From positions 170,965,043 through 171,029,042 of the forward strand of contig CM066031.1 of the NCBI GenBank assembly GCA_033557465.1: a stretch of DNA of 64,000 bases, read 5' to 3'. This DNA comes from Ichthyophis bannanicus (Eukaryota; Chordata; Amphibia; Gymnophiona; Ichthyophiidae). Below, one piece after another: positions 43,440 to 54,484 of the stretch (position 1 is its first letter; each line of letters opens with the position of its first letter). The notes beneath the pieces are model-generated. The model had not been told where the DNA came from. It did no database searches and worked only from the letters and a program-made list of their open reading frames with translations. A program made the position numbers and the translations under genes.

Positions 43440-44449
43440 TAAAGTGTCCTCTGGGGACTTCCATGCCATCCTCGTTTGCATCTCTCCTGCACCTCGGGTA
43501 TCTTATGGTTACCATCGCTCTCCTTATCCACCCGTTGGGTCAGTTTTGCTATCGGCCGTCCCGCTTCTTGTAATGTTGCCTTTGCTTCCCCTAGATTTCT
43601 CACTCGCCAACTCCTTGCATTCTTATGGAAGGCCAATCCAAAAGGGAACAGCCAGCAATATATCACACCTGTTTCACGTAGTTTTTTTAGTGACCGGATT
43701 CATGCCCCACCTTCATTGGAGAGTGCCCGCTACCAAATCTGCAAATATTGTGATTTTATAGCTTTTCCACTCAAAATTGGCCAAGCTCCTCATTTTCCCA
43801 GTGATTCTTTCTTTAATTTCATAGTCTTTCACACATATTATAATGTCTCTCGCTCTGTTTTGTGTGACTGGACCCAGTGCACGATATGCTCTATCTAGAG
43901 CTATTCTTTCCGGGATTTTGGTTTCTCCATTTTTCTGCAGGGTTTCGAGGTAACTCACCTTTGCTACATTTTTACAGTCCTAAAATTCTGGATCCTCCGG
44001 GATCGCTCTTATCCTCAAATTATACCTTCGAGTCCTGTTCTCTAGGTCCTCTATTTTGTACAAAAGTTGTTCCTTCCACAAATCCATGCCTTTTATTTGA
44101 TCTTCCAGTACTTCTTGGTGATGCATCTGTTCAGTTGTATTTTCTTGCTCCTCCACTTGCTGTATTAATTCTCCTCCTTTAATTCTCCTAACAAGCCTCC
44201 TAGCTCCTCTTTTACTGCCATCAATTCTTTTTTGAGTTCAGTGAAGCAAACTTTCAATGCGCTTTGGGATACTTTGTTGTATGAGCACTTCTCCGTTTTC
44301 CTTGCTCCGTTTTTTTTCCTTGCTTTTCTTTTCCGTTCTGAGGGTTCTCCTGAGCCTGCAGTGGCCATCTTTTGCTCTCCTCCGTCCACCTCTGTGGACC
44401 CCGCATACGCAAATTCTTGTAAATCTGCTGCTTTTCTCCGTGTCGCCAT
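43440..44449 (-). pseudogene. L1-like ORF1p remnant
   Basis: Starting at the ATG at 44449: MATRRKAADLQEFAYAGSTE, a Lys/Arg-rich segment, then a coiled coil (SALKVCFTELKKELMAVKEE). After frame breaks come DLENRTRRYNLRIRAIPEDP near 44000 (the ENRSRRNNLRI block of the RRM) and, at 43958-43713, RIALDRAYRALGPV and RDIIICVKDYEIKERI (C-terminal domain). At 43666-43436 FPFGLAFHKNARSWRVRN and EAKATLQEAG end the protein. The domain order is full-length, but several stops intervene. Confidence 0.82.
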
Positions 44450-44584
44450 TTTCCTTTTATGCCTTCTCCTGGTTAGAATGTCCTCTCTTTTTGTTGCGAG
44501 AGGTGATATTCGCTAGTTTTAATGAGGGTAACTCCAGAGTTCAGGACTTAAGCAGCCATCCAGCAAGATGACCGGCTAGCTGCT

Positions 44585-45010
44585 TTTAGAACGTTGGCAA
44601 CTGAATATTGGGCCCCTTGATTTCAAAAATGCTGATTTCAGTAAAATGGGAAAGCACCTGAAGGAGGAGCTGGCAATGTTGGGAGGAGATAAAGAAAGTG
44701 GAAAGGCTAAACTGAAAGGGTATGAAAAGGGCAACGGATCGTTTATGCAAGGAAAGTAAATAAAAGAAAAAAAGGAAACCGTTGAGGTTCTCCGAGTGGT
44801 TGCAAAATAAAGGGAAAAAGGGCAACATTCACAGAATACAGAAGACCACAAAAGGGAACATAGAGCTGAAAGAGAAATCGGGATGTCAAAAGCGCACACT
44901 GAAGAAAAAATGGCTAAAGATGTAGAGTGAGGTGACAAGACTTTTTTCAGGTATTTTGGGGGGAAGAGGAAGGGTAGTCTACTGAAGTAAGCTTTCAATG
45001 TCTCATCCAC
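44585..45010 (+). pseudogene. CR1 ORF2 linker remnant
   Basis: Similar to 6250-6650 of the other CR1: GPLDFKNADFSKMGKHLKEE, then a W-less linker and KRKKRKPLR-type basic run. It is the short segment between endonuclease and RT of a CR1 copy. Many frame breaks. Confidence 0.65.
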
Positions 45011-46730
45011 TTTCCAGCATCTTATCCAAAGGTGTCTTCATCTCATGACTGCTGAGGTTGTCATGACTCTGGCCACTAACCAGATTTGATCATACTGACC
45101 ACCTGTGAGATAAACTGCTGCTGATTCCAATATGGACCCTGGTGAAAATCCTTTGCCTTGCATCTGTTGAAGCAAATGGTGGTTTTCCCTGAGGCTGTGT
45201 TGGAGGCAGTTTTCATGTCTGAGAATCACACCTCAAACAAAAGGAACCCTCAACCAAATTCTGCTGCCATGACAGTCAGGATGGTGCCTTGCCCCCCTCC
45301 TGGAGCTTGGATATGATTTGTGGATACAGTCCAGCTCTGCTCTGCTCACTGCAGCTTTGCTCTCCAGAAGCTCAGCGAAGATACTCTTGCAGTAGTTTTC
45401 CTTAGCTCTTTGTCTTTCTGAACACATACAATTTGTGCTATCTATGAGGATACGTGCCCCAAAAAGACCATGTACGTTAATATCCAGGCACATTAACCCA
45501 GTATGGTGCATGCTTACCCAGTATGGTGCATGTCCATTAGGTGGGCTAGGCAGCTGCCTAGGATGGCATGGTGCCCGTGGCAGGCCATATGCTTCGGCAC
45601 ACATGACTTGCTGCTCCTGACCCCTCCCCCTCTGCAACAGGAAGTTGTGTTGGAGAGGTATCAGGAGTGACAGGCCATGTGTGCCAAAGCACATGGCCTG
45701 CTGCAGGCCATTGGTGCAGTGCCGAGTTGCCCCTCCCCCCGACAACTCATTAAACAACCACAACAGTGCCATCAAAGAAAACATATATGAACACAGCAGA
45801 AGATGTGGCCAGCAGAGGTTCTAGGGCTGCAGTAGCACTATTGCATGCTCCTGTTCCCTTTGGTTTCTGTCCGTTTGCTTGGCTTTCCTTTTATTTCTTT
45901 AAATAACTGCCAAGCTGCTCCAGCCAGAAAGTCCTCAGAGGAAATTCTTGATTTGTCGCACCAGAGCCCGGAGGGAAAGGAGGGGAATCTTTGTGTTACA
46001 GCAGTGCAGGCAAAAACCCTTTAAGACACCCAGGCCCTGCTCAATTGTGAAGGCCAAAGCTACCAGAACTTATTTTTAATTTTTTTCTTTACTTGCCGAA
46101 CAGCCAACTACCTTCTCCTGCTGGAGACAAACCAGATACTAAAAGATTACTTACTGCCCTGCTTTATATAGTGGAAGAGCAGAAATTCCTCTGTCTCCCT
46201 CTAATGGAGGGAGGGTATATTCCCATTGGTAACTGATTGTGGTATGAATGAAGGGGAATAATGGACTATACTAAAGCGTTATGCAATGAGAGCCTTATAG
46301 TCCAGTTTTTGTCACTGCTGCTAAAAAGCTGTGAAAATTACATGCAGTCTGTACCTTTTGTTAGGAAGTATTTTAGAAAGAATCATTCGGACTGGGGCTG
46401 AACAAATTTAAATGGGGCTTAGGTCAGTCAGTTACTTATTACCAGCACTCCCATCCCTTCTAGTGATCATACATCATTGTAAGATATGCTGCCCTTATGT
46501 TGATTTACGCATTGCATTCCTGTCAATTGTTGTAGTCCCTTTCTGGCACTTGCCACTCTCTTGATTTTGTTTTGTAAACTGCCCTGATGGTCATTAAGGC
46601 GTGATATATTAAATATCAAAATAAAGATAACGATTTTGCAAGGCACCCTGAGCTATTGGCATGGGTGGTTTAGAAAAGATTCAATTAAATTTCCTCTAGG
46701 TTTTGTGAGGCTGTTCTATAAAGATACATG
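45011..46730. other. Unassigned sequence with one LINE tail
   Basis: No protein recognised; the 183-codon minus-strand frame at 45784-45233 is low-complexity and matches no family I know. TTTGTAAACTGCCCTGATGG...GTGATATATTAAAT at about 46571-46625 resembles a plus-strand L2-like 3' tail. Confidence 0.4.
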
Positions 46731-46989
46731 GAGGGTAATTTTATAAAGGTCCCCTAGGTTAACACATATTCCAATGCATGCAAGTAGCACCTATTCTATA
46801 AAGAAAAATAGGGGCATAAGTTGTAATATGCATGCTTCAAAACTAGGCATGAATACTTAGTTGTGATCAACATTATTGGCACCTTTGCATTTTAGGTATG
46901 TTGTGTTCAGTATCTTGAGAAATAATTGGAAATATTTCAACTGTATATCATCATAATTTAAGTTACAGAGGTATCTTTTTTTTTTTGTT

Positions 46990-48215
46990 GTATACCTTTG
47001 AACATATTTATTAGACATAGTAATTTCTGAGAAAAAAATAGATATGACCTGGACAGGATTAATGGCACCCTTCACTAATATTTGGTTGCACAACCCTGGC
47101 AGTGATGACAGCCTCCAAACGTTTCTTGTAATCAACTATAGGTTTTGTGCATCTGCCTGCTGGTAGTTTCTCCAACTGTGATTTTGTTCCAGCTCATGAA
47201 TATTTCCAGGATTCCTTTTACCAATGGCAGATATCAGCTCTTTCCAAAGGTTCTCAATTGGACTGAGATCCATTTTTAACTTTTTAACCATTCTTTTGTA
47301 CTGTTGTAGGTATTGGGTCATTGTCCTGCTGGAAGACCCATGACCTTCGACCCAGACCTAGCTTTTTGACAGTAGGTAGCACATTTCGCTCCAGAATACC
47401 TTGGTAGTCCTTTGACTTCACAATTCCTTTAATACGTTCTAGGCCTCTCCAATTCCTGAGGTAGCAAAACAGCCCCACAACATTATGGAACCGCCACCAT
47501 ATTTAACTGTAGGAAGGGTGTGCTTTTACTTATAAGCTTCATTTCTTTGCCTGTAAATGTATCACTGGTCTGCATTGCCAAAGAGCTCAAGTTTGGTTTC
47601 ATCTATACACAGAACATTTTCCCATTGTGTTTCTCAAGGTGGCTTTTGGCAAAGATCAGGTGTGCTTTTTTATGTCTGCCTTTGATCAGTGGGGGTCCTC
47701 CTTGGCCTTCACCCATGAAGTCCTTCTTTGTTTAATGCACGGCATATGGTGCAGGTTGAAACCAACACTCCAGATTCGTCCACGTCTGTCTTAAGCTCTT
47801 TGGATGTTGTATGTGGCATTTTTCCAACAGTTCTCACTAACCTTTGGAAGGTTCTTGATAGTTCCATGAGCATAAAACATCTTAATAACATTACAAACTG
47901 TAGACACAGGAATCTCAAGCTCTTTGGAAATGGCCTTGTACGAGAAGGGGCTGATAAGTCTCTGGCCTTGTAACAAAACAGAAAGTACAGGCACACTTCG
48001 GTTCCAGAGGTCCGAATGATCTCTCTGCCATTTTGTTTTACTTGGTACCAAATATAACGAAACTGCAGAGGGATCATTCGGACCTCCGGAATCAAAGTGT
48101 GCCCGTAGCTTTTGTTTTGTTACAAGGCCAGAGACTTGGCAGCCCTCCCTCATACCCCTTTGATGTTTGGTGATGGCTTTTCTGATGGTCTCGGGCAGCT
48201 CTCTTTTCTTTACCA
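46990..48215 (-). pseudogene. Tc1-type transposase remnant
   Basis: The start near 48215 reads MVKKRELPETIRKAITKHQR, the first helix-turn-helix of Tc1 transposases, followed by AISKELEIPVSTVCNVIKMF (48-kb region, HTH recognition helix). 47478-47284 carries LGRRSWVFQQDNDPIPT, the catalytic D block of the DDE domain (QQDNDPKHT in relatives), and 47321-47136 has LDLSPIENLWKEL as DLSPIENLWKELI, with the final catalytic Glu. Frame breaks separate the segments. The protein would cut and paste at TA sites. Confidence 0.88.
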
Positions 48216-48394
48216 TTGTGAAAATGGAACAGGAAATGAACGTGGCTATTTTTAATATTACCGCCATCATTCATTGGTTGATTCAAGTCATGTGAGTATT
48301 GACAATTGATCACAGGTGCATCTATGTTCAAACTGATTTGAATTGTTTGAGTGCAAAACTCATGTCTTGTCTAGTGACAATATACCACTCCACC

Positions 48395-49545
48395 ATACCA
48401 AAATTAATCTTCAAAAAACTGCTTTCAAAGGAGAAGACAAAAATCACTTCTATTTATCACTTTGCAGCACATCTATACGCTAATAAGGAGGTCTCAGAAC
48501 TTTCGGGCTATAAAAATGAATTACATCAATAATTGTAAAACATTTGCCCAGCCACATCAATGACCTTCCTTATAGCTAATTCATACAGAAACGAGCCATA
48601 GACAACGAAGCAAACCCTTAGCTCTTCAGCACAGCTTCGGTCTATCACAATCCAATGCCCCGACACCTCACTTGAGCGCCCCTCAAGCGTTTCACTCTCC
48701 ATTTCGTCAGGGGGTATACTTGCTCACATCAACTGCAGAAAACCAAAAATATTACAAACTTCTCTAATATTATAGTACACCACTCTATAAAAAAATTTAT
48801 AAAACATCTATAAAAAATCCATGTGACACTCACCAATGCCTATGCACGGCACCGTACTATGGATCAGCTCAAACTAAACATGGCCGGACAAACTTCAACA
48901 ACGCCGCGCATGCGATCTCCATACCTGCTGATTTAAAAAGCCTGCCGCTCTATGACCTCACACTAGTCATCCAACCAACAACCACCTACATTTCTTAAAC
49001 CCACCTATTAACTATTACCTCAAACAACCATGCCAATCCTTTACAAACAGTGCCACCAACTAAAAATCATCTAAAATCACATCCCAAAGAAACCAACACC
49101 CCACTCTCAAAAACTTTTTATGATCTTTCCGATTTTAAATACCCTCAAAAGCAAACAGCCCAATCTATTTGCACATTTAACCCCTCCGGAATTACTGTAC
49201 GTACACAAAAAATCCATCGCTGTTCACAAAACAACAGCTCCTGCTCTCTTGTTTTTCCTCCTCTGCCACCCATTATTTTATCCAAACAAAAACATCAAAG
49301 ATCCAGAATAGTATGGCCCATATCCAAACAATGCTTCACTATGGGCGCCTCTTTGACTTTACAAGAAATCCTACTTTTATGCTCTACTAAACGCTTTCTA
49401 AACTCATGATTGGTCTTTCCTATGTACAACAACTGACATTGACATAATATACCATAAACTACAAACTCCGAATCACAAGAAGTTAGACTTTTCAACTTAA
49501 ACTCTCTCCCATAATACACAAAGCTTGCAGTATCCCAGGTAACCT
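48395..49545 (-). mobile_element. Penelope-like element, 5'-truncated
   Basis: The minus strand carries the C-terminal GIY-YIG endonuclease (49519-49295), then about 900 bp of 3' non-coding sequence down to about 48395. The latter contains CTGACGA and GAAA boxes near 48695, as in Penelope-type long terminal sequences, and a tail that is homologous to the palindrome arms at 62795-63162 (shared GGTCTCAGA and ATCAATGACCTTC). There is no RT. It is inserted in the Tc1 element; edges are approximate. Confidence 0.75.
49295..49519 (-). pseudogene. Penelope GIY-YIG endonuclease fragment
   Basis: The frame reads FVVYGILCQCQLLYIGKTNH, then EFRKRLVEHKSRI and APIVKHCLDMGH. GIL stands for GIY, YIG is intact, and the conserved Arg (FRKRL) and His (EHK) are present. 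In Penelope-like elements this domain nicks target DNA for insertion. Only the last part of the protein survives. Confidence 0.85.
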
Positions 49546-49978
49546 CAGAAATGCTGAAAAATCATGTCTTAGCAATGTCCCAGTTTTTATACTATTTCTT
49601 TTTTTAATTGGTCTTTTTTTAAATTCTTTTATGTGTCAAATTATGTGTGCATATGTAGTCCAAAGCCATTTCACTGGCCACTTTTGTTTTAGGAGATATT
49701 GGACATTAAAGGGTTGAACTGCAAGGGTGCCAATAATGTTGACTGCAACTGCACACAAGCCTTAGACTTGGTGTAAGTGCATGCAACTAGATGCATAAAG
49801 AATGTGTGTAAGTTTTTTATAATAAAATATAACTTGTGTGTATAAATTTGTGCACCGCCCCTGGACATGCCCACACCAAAAGTATGCACCACTGGACTGA
49901 AGCGTGTAGTTATCAAATGGAGTCCAACTCAAGTATGTACGAAAAAGTCCATCCATGCATATAAGTCATGGGACATTT

Positions 49979-50795
49979 TTATTTATTTATTTATTTATTT
50001 AAGTTTTATATACCACCTTCTCATTAAATCAAAGTGGTTTACATTATAACTCACACATTTACAAGGAACTTATTATGAAACTCACATTTACAAATAACTT
50101 ATTATGAGGCTCAGTGGAGAGGGTGACATGCGAGAGATGCACTGAGGCATAACTTATTTACAGAGAACATATCTATATATAAAGTATTTGATGGAAGTTC
50201 AACTGTTCAAGAGTTAGGTGGGTTCATTGAATTGGTCAGCAAAGAGGAAGGTCTTTAATTGTTTTCTGAAGTCCTTCATGTCAGTGGTGGACCTCAATTT
50301 CCCAGGGAGAGTGTTCCAGATAGCAGGTGCAGCAAATGAGAATGCTCTCCTTGTGGTTGATTCTCTTGCTCCTTTGTATGCAGGGTATAGGAATGGTGTC
50401 TATCATGCTCGGTCTCTTAGGCCTGTTGTTGTGACTGGTGCAGAACATCTCCTCTAGGACTCCCGCTTACATAATTGTTTCTTATTTTGATCACAGCCAG
50501 GGCAGATTTGTATCTAGCACGTGCCGTAATTGGAAGCCAATGGAGCTGGTATAAGATCTTGTAGCTTGCTTAGGTAGACCTTGATAAATGGCATTGCAAT
50601 AGTCCAGAATAGGGGTTATAACTGCTTGACAAACTGATCGGAAGTGTTCCTGGTTGAGGAGGGGCTTGAATCTTCGTATGGTGGCAAACTTATATCTTGC
50701 ATTCTTAGTGATTCTATTAATGTGAGGTTGTAGGCTTAGATGGCGGTCAAGAGTTACTCCAAGATATCGAACTTCGTCCTTAATTGGGATGATAG
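49979..50795 (-). mobile_element. L2-like LINE 3' fragment
   Basis: The tail is (AAAT)n at 49979-50000 with a family variant (AAACCACTTTGATTTA...GGTATATAAAAC). The minus strand above it encodes the RT C-terminal region: GVTLDRHLSLQPHINRITKN near 50750, ITPILDYCNAIYQGLPKQA near 50590, and a C-terminal block at about 50400-50230. Frameshifts are present. It lies inside the MITE at 46731-50978. Confidence 0.82.
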
Positions 50796-51044
50796 TCTGC
50801 CACAGTTATTGGTGTAGATGCATGCATGATTTATGTGCATTGATGGTGTATACGTTTATGTGGCTCATCATGAAATTGCCTCCAAAAGGCACCCATGTGT
50901 CTTTTATAAGTAGCCTCAAAACAGGCACCTGCTTGCATTTCCTACCTAGATGAACTGTTATACAGTAAAATTACCCTCTACATGCAATGGATAAACTAAG
51001 AGTTTGGGCACTATTGTCTTTGTGTTTTTCTATACACACCAGAT

Positions 51045-51252
51045 TCTATGGCTGCTGATCCTGAGCTTTTATTGAGGATTAAAGAGGAGGATGTACATTG
51101 CAGTAATCATTCTGCCTTTGACGGAAAGGAAAATATCCCCAGTACCAGCATGGTGCCACCAAATATCTCATCTGCATGTTCAGTCATCGTTAAAAAGGAA
51201 GAAGAGCCGTATGCCATAGAACAACCCGAGAGAAGAGAGACTCCCATAACGA
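51045..51252 (+). CDS. Linker exon of KRAB zinc-finger-type gene
   Basis: The acceptor TTTTTCTATACACACCAG ends at 51044 and the donor GTAAGT starts at 51253. The exon starts two bases short of a codon boundary, so the G ending the KRAB exon at 19668 plus AT makes GAT, and the frame continues SMAADPELLLRIKEEDVHCS, then ends VKKEEEPYAIEQPERRETPI. It has no stops over 208 bp and exits in phase 2. DPExLxRIKEEDE-type acidic exons lie between the KRAB and finger exons in amphibian KRAB/C2H2 genes, so I infer that role. No finger exon (repeated CxxC...HxxxH) is seen downstream in this window. Confidence 0.8.
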
Positions 51253-52454
51253 GTAAGTAGTAAGAAGTGATTACAGGGGAACTCTTGGGTTATCAAAATA
51301 GTTGGTGGCAGACAAGCAGGACAGGGTGGAATCTGTGAAGTGAAAACAGGGACCCGACATACTGCTGTCAGCAAAGCAAATGTTAACGTGAAAGTCGAGA
51401 AGAATATTTTTATTTAGAGATCACACGCCTCACAGCCATGTAAACTTTTATGATCAAGGAGAGATGACGCAAAGTATTGGCAAAACCATGAAACAAAGTG
51501 ACAAAAAAAAATTGCCAGCAAGATGGGAGACAATTAGGCATGAGGACAGGAGACCATACCGTGAATTTGGATAGCACAGAACAACTGCGCTGCTTCCAAG
51601 TTTGGTTCCTCCCATCTGCAGAGCACAGAAGTGGGGGAGGGAAAGGTCTGTGTCTGGATGTGCTCATTAGGCAAAATGCACCTAAATGTTTTAACGTAAT
51701 CTATTGTGCCAGGGCATCAGAGTTGATGCCCATGGGACATTTCTGAATCAGTGAGCCTCTTCATCGCCTGGAAGGGCATACTTAATAGTGTGCACTGTTA
51801 ACAAAGAATGTATGTTATTGAGCATGTAATCAACATGGTAATGTCAGTCTGCTTCTCGTTCTGCAGTCGCTACTTTTGCGCCATAGGCCTAGAGAGGCAG
51901 TGGCTGCAGTAGGAGGGAGGGAGTTTTGAGGGGACCTCTCTATGCATTCCATTCATCTTTAAAACGTAATTGTCTTTGGGGTTGTGACCAGGCCACTGGC
52001 GCCCTGCAGCTTATTATCAGGAGGGAGGAGGGTGGAGCAGAGCAGTGTTCGCCGGAGGAGATGAGGAGACACATCTTGTGGTTGCACCAGGCTCTGCTTT
52101 ATCAGTTTGTCAAGGCACTAAGTCATTGATTTGAAAGAGGGGGCTGCTGGGGATTGAGAGAGTGGAATATTTGCTTGTTTTACCTGCATTAAAGATGTGC
52201 TAATGTACCCCTGTAATTCTGCCCCTGCTTGGTTGGTCACAGCATCCAAGGGCCCCCTCCCTGTTCCGAGTCAGTCATGGTCCATTGACATTGCCTTTTT
52301 TCCCATCGTGGCCCAACATCAAAATGAGTCTGACGCCCTTGGATTATGCCTTTTGGTGAGAGTCTGTCCATTCATCCGTACACATGGTGTTTAGTTGCAA
52401 CTAAACATTTAACAGGAGGTAGTTCCCACAAGGTAGTAGACACAGTTGACCTCC
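51253..52454 (+). other. Intron or intergenic DNA, no recognised repeat
   Basis: No coding motif or repeat family recognised. It is the longest apparently repeat-free stretch after the linker exon. Confidence 0.4.
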
Positions 52455-54346
52455 ATGGGTTTATTTATTTATTTATTATTTATTACAAGTTCTTATATAC
52501 CGCACTATTCGGCATCAGCGCGGTTTACATTATAACATAAAGACCATAACAACAAGCTGTTTGGTTTACATCGAACAGGAGTACAAACTTGGAGAACACG
52601 GGTAAACTATATACATGAGATAATTACATAGAAAAGAATAGAGTCTTAATAATATCAAGAACGGCATGATGTGTTCATGAGTGGGTCACTTCCTCTGGTT
52701 CAATTGCTGGTAGGGTAGTATTGAAGGAAGAGGTGGTATTTGAGTGCCTTCCTGAACTGGAGTAGGTCAGTAATGGCCCTTATGTCGGAGGGTAGAGCGT
52801 TCCAGCATTTGGGTACATAGAAACTGAAGGCTCTGTTTGAGGTTGTCATGTTGCACTTTGTCAACGCCTTCGAGGTTGTCAGTAGGTTTACGGCTGTTGT
52901 TCTTCTGGATCTGTTGGGGGGTACAGTGTGAATCAGATCTGTGAGTGAGGAGGATGAGATACCCTTGATTGCCTTGAATGATAGGACTAGGGTTTTAAAG
53001 ATGATCCTCCCATGGATGGGGGAGCCAGTGAAGCTGTTTAAGAATGGGAGTTACGTGATCGCTTCTGGAGGCTCCGTAGAGGACTCTTGCTGCGGCATTC
53101 ATGGCCATCTGTAATGGGCTAAGAGTGGATTGAGGGAGACCTTGTAATATGGCATTTGCAAAGTCGAAGTGTGGCAGGATTAGCGCTTGGTATATGGTTC
53201 GGAAGTCATCCGGGTCCAACAGGGAGCGCATATGCCTAAGCGAGCGTATTTTGAAGTATACAGCTTTAACTATGTTATTTATGTGATGTTTCATATCCAG
53301 ACGTTGGTCCAATGTAACTCCAAGGTATCTTATTGTTTCTTTAGCTTGTAGGTCAGCTTCCTTGACACTGACGTGGGCTGGAGGGGTGAAGTTGGGGTCT
53401 TTGGAGATGAAGAGCACCTCTGTTTTTTATGTTGAATGCGAAGGTTTTGTGATTGGAGCCACTCTGAGACCGAATTGAGGCAGTCTACCAACGGTGCCAG
53501 GTCTAATTGAGTTGTAGAGAAAGGCATATATAAGAGAATGTCATCTGCATATATCAAGCAGTTGACTTTGAAGGATCTTATGACGTCGCAGATGGGCTGC
53601 ATGTATATGTTAAATAGTAGGGAAGACAATGAGGAACCTTGAGGCACACCTTGCTTTTGATGGAAGCGTTTTGACTCTTCTGTACCGGACTTCACATATT
53701 GCCATCTTCCATCCAGATAAGAGTTACACCATTCTAATGCACTGTTGCAGATACCTTTCTCTTTCAGTCGTCCGAGGAGAATTTCGTGGCTTACCGAGTC
53801 GAACGCCGCAGCGATGTCTAAGAAGACGAGTACAAATCCTTGTCGGATGTTGTTAATGCCTATGATAATGTCGTTGAATAGGTTAGTGAGAAGGGTCTCG
53901 ACCCCATGATATTCTCTGAACCCATGTTGGCAGTGATCTAGGGGAGCTGTGGTGTCTATATGATCTTGGATTTGCCGTTGTGCCTCCTTCTCAATTATCT
54001 TGGCTAAGAGGGGAATGCTAGCTATAGGCCTATAAGATTCGACCTTTTGCGGGTCTAGCTTGGGGTTTTTCAAAAGTGGCCTGATGGAAGTCTGCTTGAG
54101 TGCTGCAGGGAAGTACCCTGTTGTGAATGAGAGGTTCATTAGATTTGCAATGAAGGGGCTGAATGCACAACGTAGCTCCTTAATCCAAAAAGCTGGGCAT
54201 GGGTCCGTTTGTGCAGTGGAGGTATTGAGAGATGCTATGGTGTCCTCGATGCATTTAGTGGATGGTTGTATTACTATAACAAATCACTCTGAGTCCTCAC
54301 TGACATCCAAACCAGGCACAATTTAGATAGTAATACTAAGCTACTG

Positions 54347-54352
54347 TTTATT
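54347..54352 (-). promoter_or_regulatory. LTR polyadenylation signal
   Basis: AATAAA on the minus strand, about 120 bases downstream of the TATA-like box of the solo LTR. Confidence 0.6.
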
Positions 54353-54470
54353 GCATAGTAAATAAAAGATTATAAGTCATACATTGCATATAAGTAAGTT
54401 CTAATAAGTTCTAACATAATAAGTTCTAGCATAAAATGACTAATAAGTTCTAGCATGAAATGAAATGCAT

Positions 54471-54484
54471 CAATATATATACCG
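54471..54484 (-). promoter_or_regulatory. LTR TATA-like box
   Basis: GGTATATATATTG on the minus strand, within U3 of the solo LTR. Confidence 0.55.

Larger units (their letters stand above)
39585..44580 (-). mobile_element. L1-like LINE 5' half, split by a hAT
   Basis: Minus-strand L1 whose 5' UTR begins near 44578 (minus-strand GGTCATCTTGCTGGATGGC). ORF1 is at about 44449-43440, and the endonuclease part of ORF2 at about 42900-42350 and 40400-39600, interrupted by the hAT at 40412-42342. There is no RT: the copy ends where the DIRS gag fragment begins. Confidence 0.8.
46860..49748 (-). mobile_element. Tc1/mariner transposon, split by a Penelope-like element
   Basis: Terminal repeats: left GATCAACATTATTGGCACC, right GGTGCCAATAATGTTGACTG, inverted with few mismatches. 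A TA precedes the left end and a degenerate TG follows the right. A minus-strand transposase pseudogene lies at about 46990-48215. The Penelope-like element occupies about 48395-49545 between transposase and right end. Confidence 0.85.
46731..50978. mobile_element. MITE-type element containing nested insertions
   Basis: Terminal inverted repeats GAGGGTAATTTTA (46731) and its complement TAAAATTACCCTC (ending 50978), flanked by TACATG (46725-46730 and 50979-50984). Its own sequence is about 500 bp (46731-46859, 49749-49978, about 50796-50978), with subterminal similarity such as GCAAGTAGCACC against the complement of CAGGCACCTGCTTGC. The remainder is the Tc1 and L2-like insertions. Confidence 0.7.

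Noticed and set aside
49050..49409. 119-codon plus-strand frame
   Set aside because: Antisense to the Penelope GIY-YIG and linker region.
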